This document shows, piece after piece, positions 15,221 through 24,200 of a stretch of DNA of 64,000 nucleotides. How positions within the stretch are numbered: position 1 is the first letter of the stretch; each line of letters opens with the position of its first letter. A program made the position numbers and the translations under genes. The notes below the pieces were generated by a model. It was not told where the DNA came from. It saw only the letters and a list, made by a program, of their open reading frames with translations, and made no database searches. Source of the stretch: Planctomycetota bacterium (GTDB lineage: Bacteria > Planctomycetota > B15-G4); assembly GCA_021604805.1 (NCBI GenBank), contig BQJR01000004.1, positions 372,001-436,000 of the forward strand, read 5' to 3'.

Positions 15221-17590
15221 GGCCTTGCCGGGATCGGCTTTTCCGCCGGTGGCGCGCATGAGGGCGCCCATGAAGAAGCCCATCAGCTTGGCGTCGCCGG
15301 CGCGGAAACGGGCGAGTTCGTCGGGGTGCGCGGCGAGCACGTCGTCGATGCTGGCTTGCAGCGCGCCCGTGTCGCTCTGCGCGGCGAGGCCCAGGCTGTC
15401 GACGAGCTCGGCGGGTTCGCCGCCCTTGCTGGCGAGCACGGCGAGCACCTTCTTGGCGCCGACGGCGGTGAGCACTCCGGTGTCGACGAGCGCGACGAAG
15501 CGGCCGAAGGTCTTCGCGTCGAAGGGCAACTCAGCGTGCTCGCGACCGCTGGCGTGACGCGGCAACTCGTTGAGCAACCAACGCGCCACGCTCGCGGGTG
15601 TAGCGTCGGCGGCGGTGCAGGCGGCGTCGAAGAAGTCGGAGAGCGCGCGGTCGCCGCTGAGCAGGTCGGCGTCGGTCGGGGAGAGGTCGAGTTCGTTGGC
15701 GTAGCGCGCGTGACGGGCGGCGAGTTCGTCGTCGGCGGCGCGCAGTTCGTCGCGCGCGTGACTCGCGGCGACTTCGGGCGTGGTGCCCTTGGCCATGCGC
15801 TCGGACTTGGTGCGCGCGGCGTCGCCTGCGGTGTGCGTGCCGCCCGCGCCTTGCGCGTTCGCGTCGCCCGACTTGCCGCCGGCCTTCGCGTTGCCGCCGC
15901 CGCCCGCTGCGATCTTCGCCCAACTGTCGCGCAGGCCCACGATGCGGTTGAACACGAGTGCGCCGGCTGCGCTGTCGTCGTCGGCGGCGAAGTAACCCTG
16001 GCGCTCGAACTGCACGCGCTCGCCTGGCTTGGTCGTGGCCAGACTCGGCTCCACGCGCGCGCCTTCGCAGACTTCGAGCGAGTTCGGGTTCAACTCGTCG
16101 AGCATGTCCACGCCTTCGATCTGCCCAGGGCGCTCCACCGCGAACAGGCGATCGTAGAGCCGTACTTCGGCGGGCAGTGACTGCGCGGCCGACACCCAGT
16201 GCAGCGTGCCTTTCACGCGACGGCCGTCGGGCGCATCCCCGCCGCGCGACTTCGGATCGTGCGTGCCGCGCAGCTCCACAACCTCGCCGTTCGCATCCTT
16301 GATGACCTCGGTGCACGTGATCAGGTAGCCGTAGCGCAAGCGCACCTCGACGCCGGGCGCCAAGCGGTGCCAACCCTTCACAGGTTCCTCGGCGAAGTCG
16401 TCGCGCTCGATGTAGAGCTCGCCGCTGAACGGCAACGCGCGGCTGCCGGCCTTACCGACGTCTTCGGGCCAGAGCGGCGCGTCGAGCATGTCGACCTTGC
16501 CGTCGGGCCAATCGGTGAGCACGAGCTTGAGCGGACGCAACACCGCCATCACGCGCGGCGCTTCGGTGTTGAGGTCGTCGCGAATGGAATGGTCGAGCAG
16601 CTCGAGGTCCACGAGCGTGTTGTTCTTGGCCACGCCCACGCGCTCGCAGAAAGCGCGGATCGCTTCAGGGCGCACGCCGCGCCGACGCAAGCCGGCCAGC
16701 GTGGGCATGCGCGGGTCGTCCCAACCGCTCACGTGACCTTCGTTCACCAGGCGCAACAGCGTGCGCTTGCTCACCACCGTGTAGCCGAGCGCGAGGCGCG
16801 CGAACTCGGTCTGTTCGGGGCGGCTCGGCGGGTCGCCCGAATCGAGCACCCAGTCGTAGACCGCGCGGTTGTTGTCGAACTCGAGCGTGCAGAGCGAGTG
16901 CGTCACGTGCTCGATGGAGTCTTCGAGGCAATGCGCGAAGTCGTACATCGGGTAGAGGCACCAGGTGTCGCCGGTGCGGTAGTGATGCGCGTGACGGATG
17001 CGGTAGAGCAGCGGGTCGCGCAACAACATGTTCGTGGACGACATGTCGATCTTGGCGCGCAACACATAGGCGCCGTCGGGGAACTCGCCGGCGCGCATGC
17101 GGCGGAAGAGGTCGAGGCTCTCGGCGGGCAGACGCTCGCGGTCGGGCGTGGCGCGACCGGGTGCGTAGACCGTGCCGCGCGCTTCGCGCACTTCTTCGAG
17201 CGAAGCGCTGTCCACGTAGGCCTTGCCGGCTTTGATCAGACTCTCGGCGTACGCGTACATCGCCTCGAAGTAGTCGGAGGCGTAGCGCACCTCGCCGGCC
17301 CACTCCCAACCGAGCCAGCGCACGTCGCGCTGGATGGCTTCCACGTAGGAGGCTTCTTCGGTGGCGGGGTTCGTGTCGTCGAAGCGCAGATGGCAGTCGC
17401 CGTCGTAGTCCTTGGCGATGCCGAAGTTGAGGCAGATCGACTTGGCGTGACCGATGTGCAGCCAGCCGTTGGGCTCCGGCGGGAAGCGCGTGACGACCTT
17501 GCTGTGCTTGCCCGAAGCCAGGTCCGCGTCGATCTTCTCGCGGATGAAGTTGGACGCTCCCGTGCTGGCGTCGCTCGGCGTGTTGTCCAT
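15188..17590 (-). CDS. glnS: Glutaminyl-tRNA synthetase with C-terminal GatB/YqeY domain
   Basis: An 800-residue class I synthetase that charges tRNA-Gln directly. The catalytic core has PPEPNGWLHIGHAKS (HIGH at 45-48) and the KMSKS counterpart VVSKR at 272-276; AKIDMSSTNMLLRDP, YDFAHCLEDSIEHVTHSLCTLEF and the anticodon-binding beta barrels to about residue 555 follow the bacterial GlnRS pattern. After a Gly/Ala/Lys linker (AAGGGGNAKAGGKSG onwards), residues about 620-800 form a YqeY/GatB tail domain ending DELARFRAGDAKLMGFFMGALMRATGG. The same fusion is known from Deinococcus, where the tail binds tRNA-Gln. ATG 17590 is chosen because the first 33 residues of the longer frame are not family-like. 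Confidence 0.95.
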   Translation of the reverse strand: MDNTPSDASTGASNFIREKIDADLASGKHSKVVTRFPPEPNGWLHIGHAKSICLNFGIAKDYDGDCHLRFDDTNPATEEASYVEAIQRDVRWLGWEWAGEVRYASDYFEAMYAYAESLIKAGKAYVDSASLEEVREARGTVYAPGRATPDRERLPAESLDLFRRMRAGEFPDGAYVLRAKIDMSSTNMLLRDPLLYRIRHAHHYRTGDTWCLYPMYDFAHCLEDSIEHVTHSLCTLEFDNNRAVYDWVLDSGDPPSRPEQTEFARLALGYTVVSKRTLLRLVNEGHVSGWDDPRMPTLAGLRRRGVRPEAIRAFCERVGVAKNNTLVDLELLDHSIRDDLNTEAPRVMAVLRPLKLVLTDWPDGKVDMLDAPLWPEDVGKAGSRALPFSGELYIERDDFAEEPVKGWHRLAPGVEVRLRYGYLITCTEVIKDANGEVVELRGTHDPKSRGGDAPDGRRVKGTLHWVSAAQSLPAEVRLYDRLFAVERPGQIEGVDMLDELNPNSLEVCEGARVEPSLATTKPGERVQFERQGYFAADDDSAAGALVFNRIVGLRDSWAKIAAGGGGNAKAGGKSGDANAQGAGGTHTAGDAARTKSERMAKGTTPEVAASHARDELRAADDELAARHARYANELDLSPTDADLLSGDRALSDFFDAACTAADATPASVARWLLNELPRHASGREHAELPFDAKTFGRFVALVDTGVLTAVGAKKVLAVLASKGGEPAELVDSLGLAAQSDTGALQASIDDVLAAHPDELARFRAGDAKLMGFFMGALMRATGGKADPGKAGELLRASLRG

Positions 17591-17768
17591 CACTCTGGGC
17601 TCACTGACTGCGCATCGACACGCCGATCGCTCGGCGCTCGCCCGGCTGCTCCCGAACGATCCCCCAGTGTGCCGACGCGCACCGAGCACGAAAAGGAGCC
17701 ATCAGCAAAGCTCAGCATTTCGCGGGCGACGGACCTACAATCGCGCACCTCCCGCGACCTCAGGAGCG

Positions 17769-19214
17769 ATGCCCATCGCAGCCAGCGAACCCACCGGCGA
17801 CGGCGACCGCGGCGCCCCCAGCGATCGCGGCAGCGGCGCCGACAGCCCTGGCGCGAGCGGCGAGCGCGACCGCCCGCCGCTCGGCACGCCCGAGGGTCGC
17901 GTGGGTTCGATGTTCCTGCGCGCGCTCGAGCCTTCGCTGGGTGGCGACGCCGTGATCTACACGCTGCGCCTGCGCGAGCCCATCGATCCGCTGCGCCTGG
18001 CGCGCGCCTACGAACGCCACGTGCGCGCGCGCGCCGGTTTGCGCGTGGACTACGTGGAGGACACGGCGCGGCGTCGGTTCATCTGGGCTCCGATCGAGCC
18101 GCAAGATCTGGAGGCGCGGCTCGCACGCGCGCTGGCCGACCTCGACCGCATCGCGAGCGCGGACGAACCGTTGGCACCCGCACCCGTCGAAGCTCAGTTG
18201 CCGTATCGACTGCTGCGCCTCGACGAACACACGCTCGTCGTGCAGCTCAGTCACGTGCTCGCGAACGCCAGCGCCGGACTGTTCTGGCTCGAGGACTTGC
18301 TCGGCTTCTACGCGTGCGCGGTCGAATCGGACTCGCGCGCGACGATCCCAGCGCTCCCCGCCTCGCCGGCACCGCGATCTGCGCGTCGGCGACGCTGGCT
18401 CGGCGCGGCGGCCGGCACCTTCTGGTCGTGCGTGTCGCTCGCGAGCTTGCGCTGGCGTGCGGGACGCAATCCTTCAGCCGACTCGCTCGACCTCGCCCCC
18501 GGCAGCCTCCCCACCGACGGTCGCATCCCCGGCTACAGCGTGGCCGGCGTGTCACTCACCCGCGAGCAGACCGCGCAACTCGTGGCCGACAGCCGCGCGC
18601 GCAACTGGACCGTGACCGCGCAGCTCCTCGAGAGCCTCGCGCGCGCTTGCTTCGCCGTCGAGTCGCGCGGTCGACGCTTGCTCGTGGTGCTCACGACCGA
18701 CCGTCGCCGCGAGCTCCCGCAAGCCGACTTCACGCAACCGGGCAACACAACCGGCAGCCTCACGGTGCAGATGCTGCGCGCCCGCCCGCTCGAACCGCAA
18801 GTGCGCGCCGTGTTGCGCGACATGCGCCGCGGCGTGCCCTACTGGACCAACCGGCTACTCGACAACTTCGTGCGCGACGAGCTCAAACTGAGCGCCGAGT
18901 TGCCGCAAGAGCTCCTCAAACCGATGGCCGAGCGCGGCGCTTTCGAGAGCGTCGGTTGCGTGCTCACGAACGCGGGTGTGGTGGCCAACGACTCCCAGCT
19001 CGCGCGCGCCTGCGAGTGGCTCACGCTCTCGACCCGCGCCACGATGCCGCTGCTCGCCGCCGTCACCGTGTCCGGCCGCATGACGCTGCAGATCACGTCA
19101 CCCGATGCGCTGTGCGACGGCGCCACCCTCCGCGCGTTGCTCGAACGCCTGCTCACCGAGTTGAGCATCGACGCGCCCGTGAGCACCGACTGGCGACTCA
19201 GCGCGAGCGACTAA
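17769..19214 (+). CDS. Putative acyltransferase-fold protein (condensation/alcohol acetyltransferase-like)
   Basis: A 481-residue protein that I cannot assign to a named family. Its organisation resembles CoA-dependent acyltransferases of the condensation-domain fold: residues 45-180 lead to LVVQLSHVLANASAGLFWLEDLL, which sits where the HHxxxDG active site would be, but reads SHVLANA, so the second His is kept and the Asp-Gly is not. The later block FTQPGNTTGSLTVQMLR and the GCVLTNAGVV strand fit the second lobe. The first 40 residues are a polar, disordered tail. A catalytic role is therefore uncertain. ATG 17769 follows AGGAG at very short spacing. Its TAA overlaps the convergent beta-helix gene's TAG at CTAA (19211-19214). 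Confidence 0.55.
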   Translation: MPIAASEPTGDGDRGAPSDRGSGADSPGASGERDRPPLGTPEGRVGSMFLRALEPSLGGDAVIYTLRLREPIDPLRLARAYERHVRARAGLRVDYVEDTARRRFIWAPIEPQDLEARLARALADLDRIASADEPLAPAPVEAQLPYRLLRLDEHTLVVQLSHVLANASAGLFWLEDLLGFYACAVESDSRATIPALPASPAPRSARRRRWLGAAAGTFWSCVSLASLRWRAGRNPSADSLDLAPGSLPTDGRIPGYSVAGVSLTREQTAQLVADSRARNWTVTAQLLESLARACFAVESRGRRLLVVLTTDRRRELPQADFTQPGNTTGSLTVQMLRARPLEPQVRAVLRDMRRGVPYWTNRLLDNFVRDELKLSAELPQELLKPMAERGAFESVGCVLTNAGVVANDSQLARACEWLTLSTRATMPLLAAVTVSGRMTLQITSPDALCDGATLRALLERLLTELSIDAPVSTDWRLSASD

Positions 19215-21136
19215 GGCGACACACCGCGCAACCCGTTGCTCGCCGACCAACCCACCGGCGCGCCGGGATCCTGCACCCAGAACTGCCAGTAGGTCTCGAA
19301 TCCCGTCGGCACACCAGCGGGCCACGGGAAGCTGACTTCGACCTCGCCGAAACCGTTGGTGGCACGCAACAGCAGGAAGTCGACGGTGGGGACCATCGTG
19401 CCGCCCTTGAAGAACACACCGAGTTCGTCGAAGCCCGCGACGAGAGAACTGAGGGTGACCGGAAGTGCGTCGCTCAACGCGAGCGTGACCACCTCGCCCG
19501 GCAGCTGCGTACCGGCGCCCACGAGTGCGGGCGCACCCGGCGTGCCCGCCAACGCAAAGCCCAGATCGGCCCAGAGCGGCGGCGGCGGCTCGCCCTGATC
19601 GAAGAAGAAGGCGCCGATGTCGGCGGGCGTGCCGTCGGGGTCGAGATCGCTGAACGCGCTGCCGCTGTCGATGCAGGGAGAGTTCGCGAGCAGGTGCAGG
19701 TCGTCGTCGGCGTTGCCGAGCACGTCGTCGGCACCGTCGATGTCGACGAAGAGCGGGTCGAGCGCGATCACGTCGGTGCCCACCGGGACACCGGCATAGT
19801 TCTGGATGTCGCAGCCGGACACGGCCACCGGCCCGACGGGTGACGCGAGCTGATCGGCGCCATCGGGTACGAGGCCGCTGGTGGTGTTCGCCCAGAGAAT
19901 CGTGCTGCGCAGCGCGGCGTGCCCGAGAGCTGGGTCGCCGGGCGCGTGCACGCCACCACCATCGGACGCATCACTGCTGTTGCCGATCACGCTGCACCCG
20001 TCGATGATCACGTCCTTGCTGGTCGCGAGGCCACCACCCTCCAGCACTGAGTGGTTGCCAGCGATCACGCTGTGCTCGAGCCGCGGCGTTTCGGGGCCGA
20101 GGCCATCGGCGAACACGCCGCCGCCACGCGAACCGGCACCACTCAGAGTGTTCTCGAGGAACGTGCAGTGTTCGAAGATCACGCAGCCGTTCGAGCGCGC
20201 GCCTCCACCTTGGCTGTCGGCACCCGAGGAGCTGTTGGCCTCAAACGTGCACTCGCTGAAGGTCACCGACTCCTGCTGGGAGCTGGCCTCCACGCCGACA
20301 CCGAGAGTCCGCCCCGTCGAGGTGTTGCCGCGGAACACGCAGCCACGCACGAGCGTTTCGTTCGCACTGTCACCATGGCCAGCAAAGCCGACGCCAGAGG
20401 TGATGCCTGCCGCATCGCTCGTGTTGTCTTCGAACACGCAATCGAGGATCTGGTCGGCTCGGCCGCTCAGGCCGGCGCCCCTCGCACTGCCCGTGAGATC
20501 CGCGGCACCGACCTGATTGCCGAGGAAGCGACAGTCGTCGATCCTTGTGACACCCAGGCGCGCCCCACCACCGGCCACGTCGGCGCGGCTGTCGCTGAAG
20601 GTGCAGTTGCGCACGGTGATCTGACCGAACATGTGCGCGCCACCTCCCTCCGCGTCCACCCCCGTGCCGTCGGCGTTGCCGCCGCGAACGGTGAAGCCAG
20701 CGAACACGAACTCGAGACTCGAATCCGTCGTGCGCACCACGTGGTAGCTGTTGTCGCTGCGGTGGACGAAGCCGGGCAGGTCGTCCCCGAGCAAGTCACC
20801 GCTCAGGATTGTGGGGAAGTTGTCGGAGTTGCGCGTGTTCGGGAAGGGTGTGCCGAAGCCCGCGAAGCCGCCGAGCAAACTGGTGATGTCGCTGCCGATG
20901 GCGAAGCTGAGCCCGCGCAAGCCCGTGCCGGAGTCGGGAAGGTAGGTCCCTTGCGCCACGCGCACGAGCGCGTTGTCGGGCGCGTTCTGCAGCGCGACGC
21001 GCAGGTCGGTGTAGGCGTTCGTCCAGCTCGTGCCGTTGTTCGCGCCGGGCGCGGAATCGTCGACGTAGAGGATCGGCTGCGCCTGCAGCGCCGTCGCAAC
21101 GCCCAACAAGACCAACAAGCAAGACAAGCTGCGCAT
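19211..21136 (-). CDS. Secreted parallel beta-helix protein with lineage-type C-terminal tail domain
   Basis: A 641-residue exported protein: signal peptide (about 1-19, ending LQAQ), then ILYVDDSAPGANNGTSWTNAYTDLRVAL, the usual opening of choice-of-anchor Q/right-handed beta-helix proteins. Residues 150-490 show short repeats rich in GGG, VRGCVFRGN and FEANSS, typical of beta-helix rungs. From about residue 522 (WADLGFALAGTPGAPALVG) to the end is a roughly 120-residue tail domain also found in the proteins at 25780-26841 and 53965-55668. The carbohydrate or matrix target is unknown. The start at 21136 has a strong GGGAGG ribosome binding site (plus-strand 21141-21146). Confidence 0.82.
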   Translation of the reverse strand: MRSLSCLLVLLGVATALQAQPILYVDDSAPGANNGTSWTNAYTDLRVALQNAPDNALVRVAQGTYLPDSGTGLRGLSFAIGSDITSLLGGFAGFGTPFPNTRNSDNFPTILSGDLLGDDLPGFVHRSDNSYHVVRTTDSSLEFVFAGFTVRGGNADGTGVDAEGGGAHMFGQITVRNCTFSDSRADVAGGGARLGVTRIDDCRFLGNQVGAADLTGSARGAGLSGRADQILDCVFEDNTSDAAGITSGVGFAGHGDSANETLVRGCVFRGNTSTGRTLGVGVEASSQQESVTFSECTFEANSSSGADSQGGGARSNGCVIFEHCTFLENTLSGAGSRGGGVFADGLGPETPRLEHSVIAGNHSVLEGGGLATSKDVIIDGCSVIGNSSDASDGGGVHAPGDPALGHAALRSTILWANTTSGLVPDGADQLASPVGPVAVSGCDIQNYAGVPVGTDVIALDPLFVDIDGADDVLGNADDDLHLLANSPCIDSGSAFSDLDPDGTPADIGAFFFDQGEPPPPLWADLGFALAGTPGAPALVGAGTQLPGEVVTLALSDALPVTLSSLVAGFDELGVFFKGGTMVPTVDFLLLRATNGFGEVEVSFPWPAGVPTGFETYWQFWVQDPGAPVGWSASNGLRGVSP

Positions 21137-21223
21137 GCTTCCTCCCGTTCTCCCGAGTCGCGTCTCGGTGAGCGAGTGTAGCGCAGACCCTCAGACCCGA
21201 GGGCGTCGTCACCAGCGCTCCGC

Positions 21224-24200
21224 TCAGAGCCGGAAGCGCGGCCGGTACACGTTGCTCAGTTCACGCGCCGACGGGTTCGCCGCGGAGATGAGCGCGACCT
21301 GGTAAGCGCCTTCGATCCCGACCAGGAAGGTGTCCGTGGGCACCGGTGCGTTGAGCGTGACGCCGACGGGTACGTAGCCGAGCAACTTGAGCGTGGTCGG
21401 GTTGATCATCAACCAACCCCAGCGCAGCAGGCGGAAGTCGTTCTCTGGCAGCGAGGGCAGGCCGATCATGAGCAGCGCGGAGGCGGGCGGACCGTCGATG
21501 CGCACTTGCAGGGTGGCGCCCAGGACCGGATCGCCTTGCACGTCGAGGCGCCAGGGCACGGCTTCGTAGGCGCCCAAGTCGGCGGCTTTGTTCGGCGGCG
21601 CGCCCGTGAGAGCGGCGTCGGCCAGGCGCGAGTTCTCTTCGATGTCGCGCGAGGTCGCGGCGGGCGGCGGGAAGGTCGCGCCCGCGAGGCTGTAGGGCTT
21701 GCACACGTCAGGGTCGGAGATGACACCCGGCGGCAGCGGCGGCAGCGCGTAGTTGCGCGCAGGAGAACCGGGCGCCAAGCGCAGGTCGCCGCCGAGCTCG
21801 TCGACGAACATCGGGTTCACGATCTGGTTGCCCCAACCCGTGTTCGGGCAGCCGAACTGACCGGGCGCGCCCATGATCGGCGGACTCAGGCCGAGGTTCG
21901 TGCCGATCGAGAACTCCACGTAGGCCAGGCAATCCATGCAGCCGATGAGCGGGCCGCCGACCTCGAAGTAGTTCTCGGTGAGCGTGGGGCCGTTGTTCCA
22001 GCTGATGCAGTAGCGAGCGTTCTGCGCGTCGATGCCGATGTCGCCGTTGCGCGCGGCGGTGCTGTTCGTCACGTCGGCGAAGCGGTCCGAGATGCCTTTG
22101 CCCGCGTTCATGAAGGCCACGATGTTGTTGCCGCCGCCGCGCACGCCGTCGCCGGCGCAGAACTCCACGCGCACGCTCTCGCAGTCGCCGGTCACGCCGG
22201 GCGAGATCTCGTTCGGCACGACGCTCGTGTCGAGTGCGCCCGCGTAACGCACCAGCGCGTGACTGATCTGTCCGCTCACGCCGAGCCAGTCGCCCGGTTG
22301 CGGCGCGGTGGCGTTGCCGTTGTTGTTCGTGTCGCCGGCGAAGCTGTCGTCGTGGATCGAGGTGAAGACGACCCTGTCGAGCCCGGTGCCGTGCGTGAAG
22401 GCGAGCGGCATGGCCACGTCGGGGCCGCCGGCCTTGATGATCACGCCACGTCCCAACGAGAGCGTGTTCCCGATGCTCACGGCCGGCGTGACGTTGACCA
22501 CCACGCACGGGCCGAACAGATTCTCCTTCTGGATCGTGACCTCGCCGACCAACACGGGGCTGTCGATGATCACCGTGTCGAAGGCGCTGCCGTTGCCCAT
22601 GGCGGTCACGCCCTGCATGTTGGCGAGCACGTTCCAGGTCATGCCTTCGATCGGGTCGCCGGCGTTGTCGTCGATGGAAACATCCTTGAGAGTGGGCGCG
22701 CTGTTGCCGCCGGTGTCGATGCCGGGGCCCGCGCCGTGTTCGATGTGCACGTGGCAGAAGGTGACGTCGGCGACATCCAGGCTCACGCTCGGCGTGCCGC
22801 CCGCGCCGGCGTAGCGGATGATGGCGTGCTCGATCTCGCTCGCGTCCGACATCGACAAGAAGCGCAGGCCGAGCCAGTCGCCGGGGGCGGGGGCTGTGGG
22901 GATGCCATCGGGGCCGCCGAAGTCGTCGTCGTGGCGGGACGTGAACACCACCGGCTCAGCGGCCGTGCCGTTCACGTTGAGCGTGCCGTTCACGTCGAAC
23001 TTCTGCGTGGGGTGATTCCACTTGAGCACCACGCCGGGGCCGACTTCCAAGTTGAGGCCAGCGCTGAGCGTCCAGTTGTGAGTGGGCAGGAACACGCCGT
23101 TGTCGTTGAAGGAGTGCGAGCGATCGAGCGTGGTCGACGCGGGCAGCGAGCCGGTGTGAGTGAGCAGCACGATGTCGCCCTCGGCGTTGCCGCTGGCCGT
23201 GTTGCCGCTGAAGTTCGCGAGGTGCGCGAGGGTCACGTCTTGGAGCGTGCGCTGGTTGTCGATGAAGCTGCAGTCGGCGACGGTGGCGAGGCCGCCTTGC
23301 AGGCGCAAGCCGGCGGCGGCGCCGCGTTCGAAGCGCACGTTGTGGAACTCGGGGCTCGAGCTGAAGGCGTGCACGCTCGGCAGGTTCGCGTCGCCCGCGT
23401 TGCGCACTTGCACGTGCGTCAACACCGAGCCGCTGCTCGAGGAGCCGAAGACGAGCTGCCGCCAAGCACCCGGCGTTCCTTCCGACGGCGCGCCGCCGCT
23501 GCCGTCGGTGTCGCCGCCGACGTCGTCGTCGAGGCTGGTGAACACCACTGGCTCGGCGAGCGTGCCGTTGGCGAGCAAGGTGCCGTCGACGTCGAAGGTC
23601 CAGCCGCCGTCGAACTTGAAGATCAAGCCTGCGTCGAGCGTGAGCGTGGCGCCGGCGTTCACGGTGCAACCGCCGTCCAGCGCGATCACGCCGTCTTCGT
23701 TGAGCGTGTTCGCTTTCGTGAGCGTGATCGGGTCGCTGATGCTCGCGCCCGACGAGCTCAGCGAGTTCGAGACCGCGTTGCCCTGCGCCGTGCAGCCGCT
23801 GATGTTCGCGAGGCTCGCGAAGGGCATGCGCTTGAGTGGCGCGGGGCCGAGACAGTGGTCGAAGGCGCAGTCGATGAGCGTGATGTCGCTGTTCTCGAAG
23901 GCGTCGACGGCCGCGCCCGAGCTGTGTTCCACGGTGACTTCCTGCAAGCGCGCGTCGGTCTGCACGAGGCCCACGCCGTAGGAAGCGGAGTAACGCACGA
24001 TCGTGTTCTCGATCGCGCTGCTGTCGTCGGCGAACACGAAGGCCACGCCGCCCCAGTCGCCGGGCGCGGGCGTGGTGGCGGCGCCGTCGCCGTTGAGATC
24101 GCCGCCGATCGTGTCGTCGTAGAGCGAGGTGAGTCGCACGGGCGCCGCGCCGAGTTGGCCGCACACGAGTCGCGCGCCGCCCGTCATGCGGATCTCGGCA

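Noticed and set aside
16199-19843. Open frame of 1214 codons on the plus strand
   Set aside because: It is antisense to glnS, then out of frame with the acyltransferase-like gene; the translation is Arg/Ala-rich with no conserved motif.
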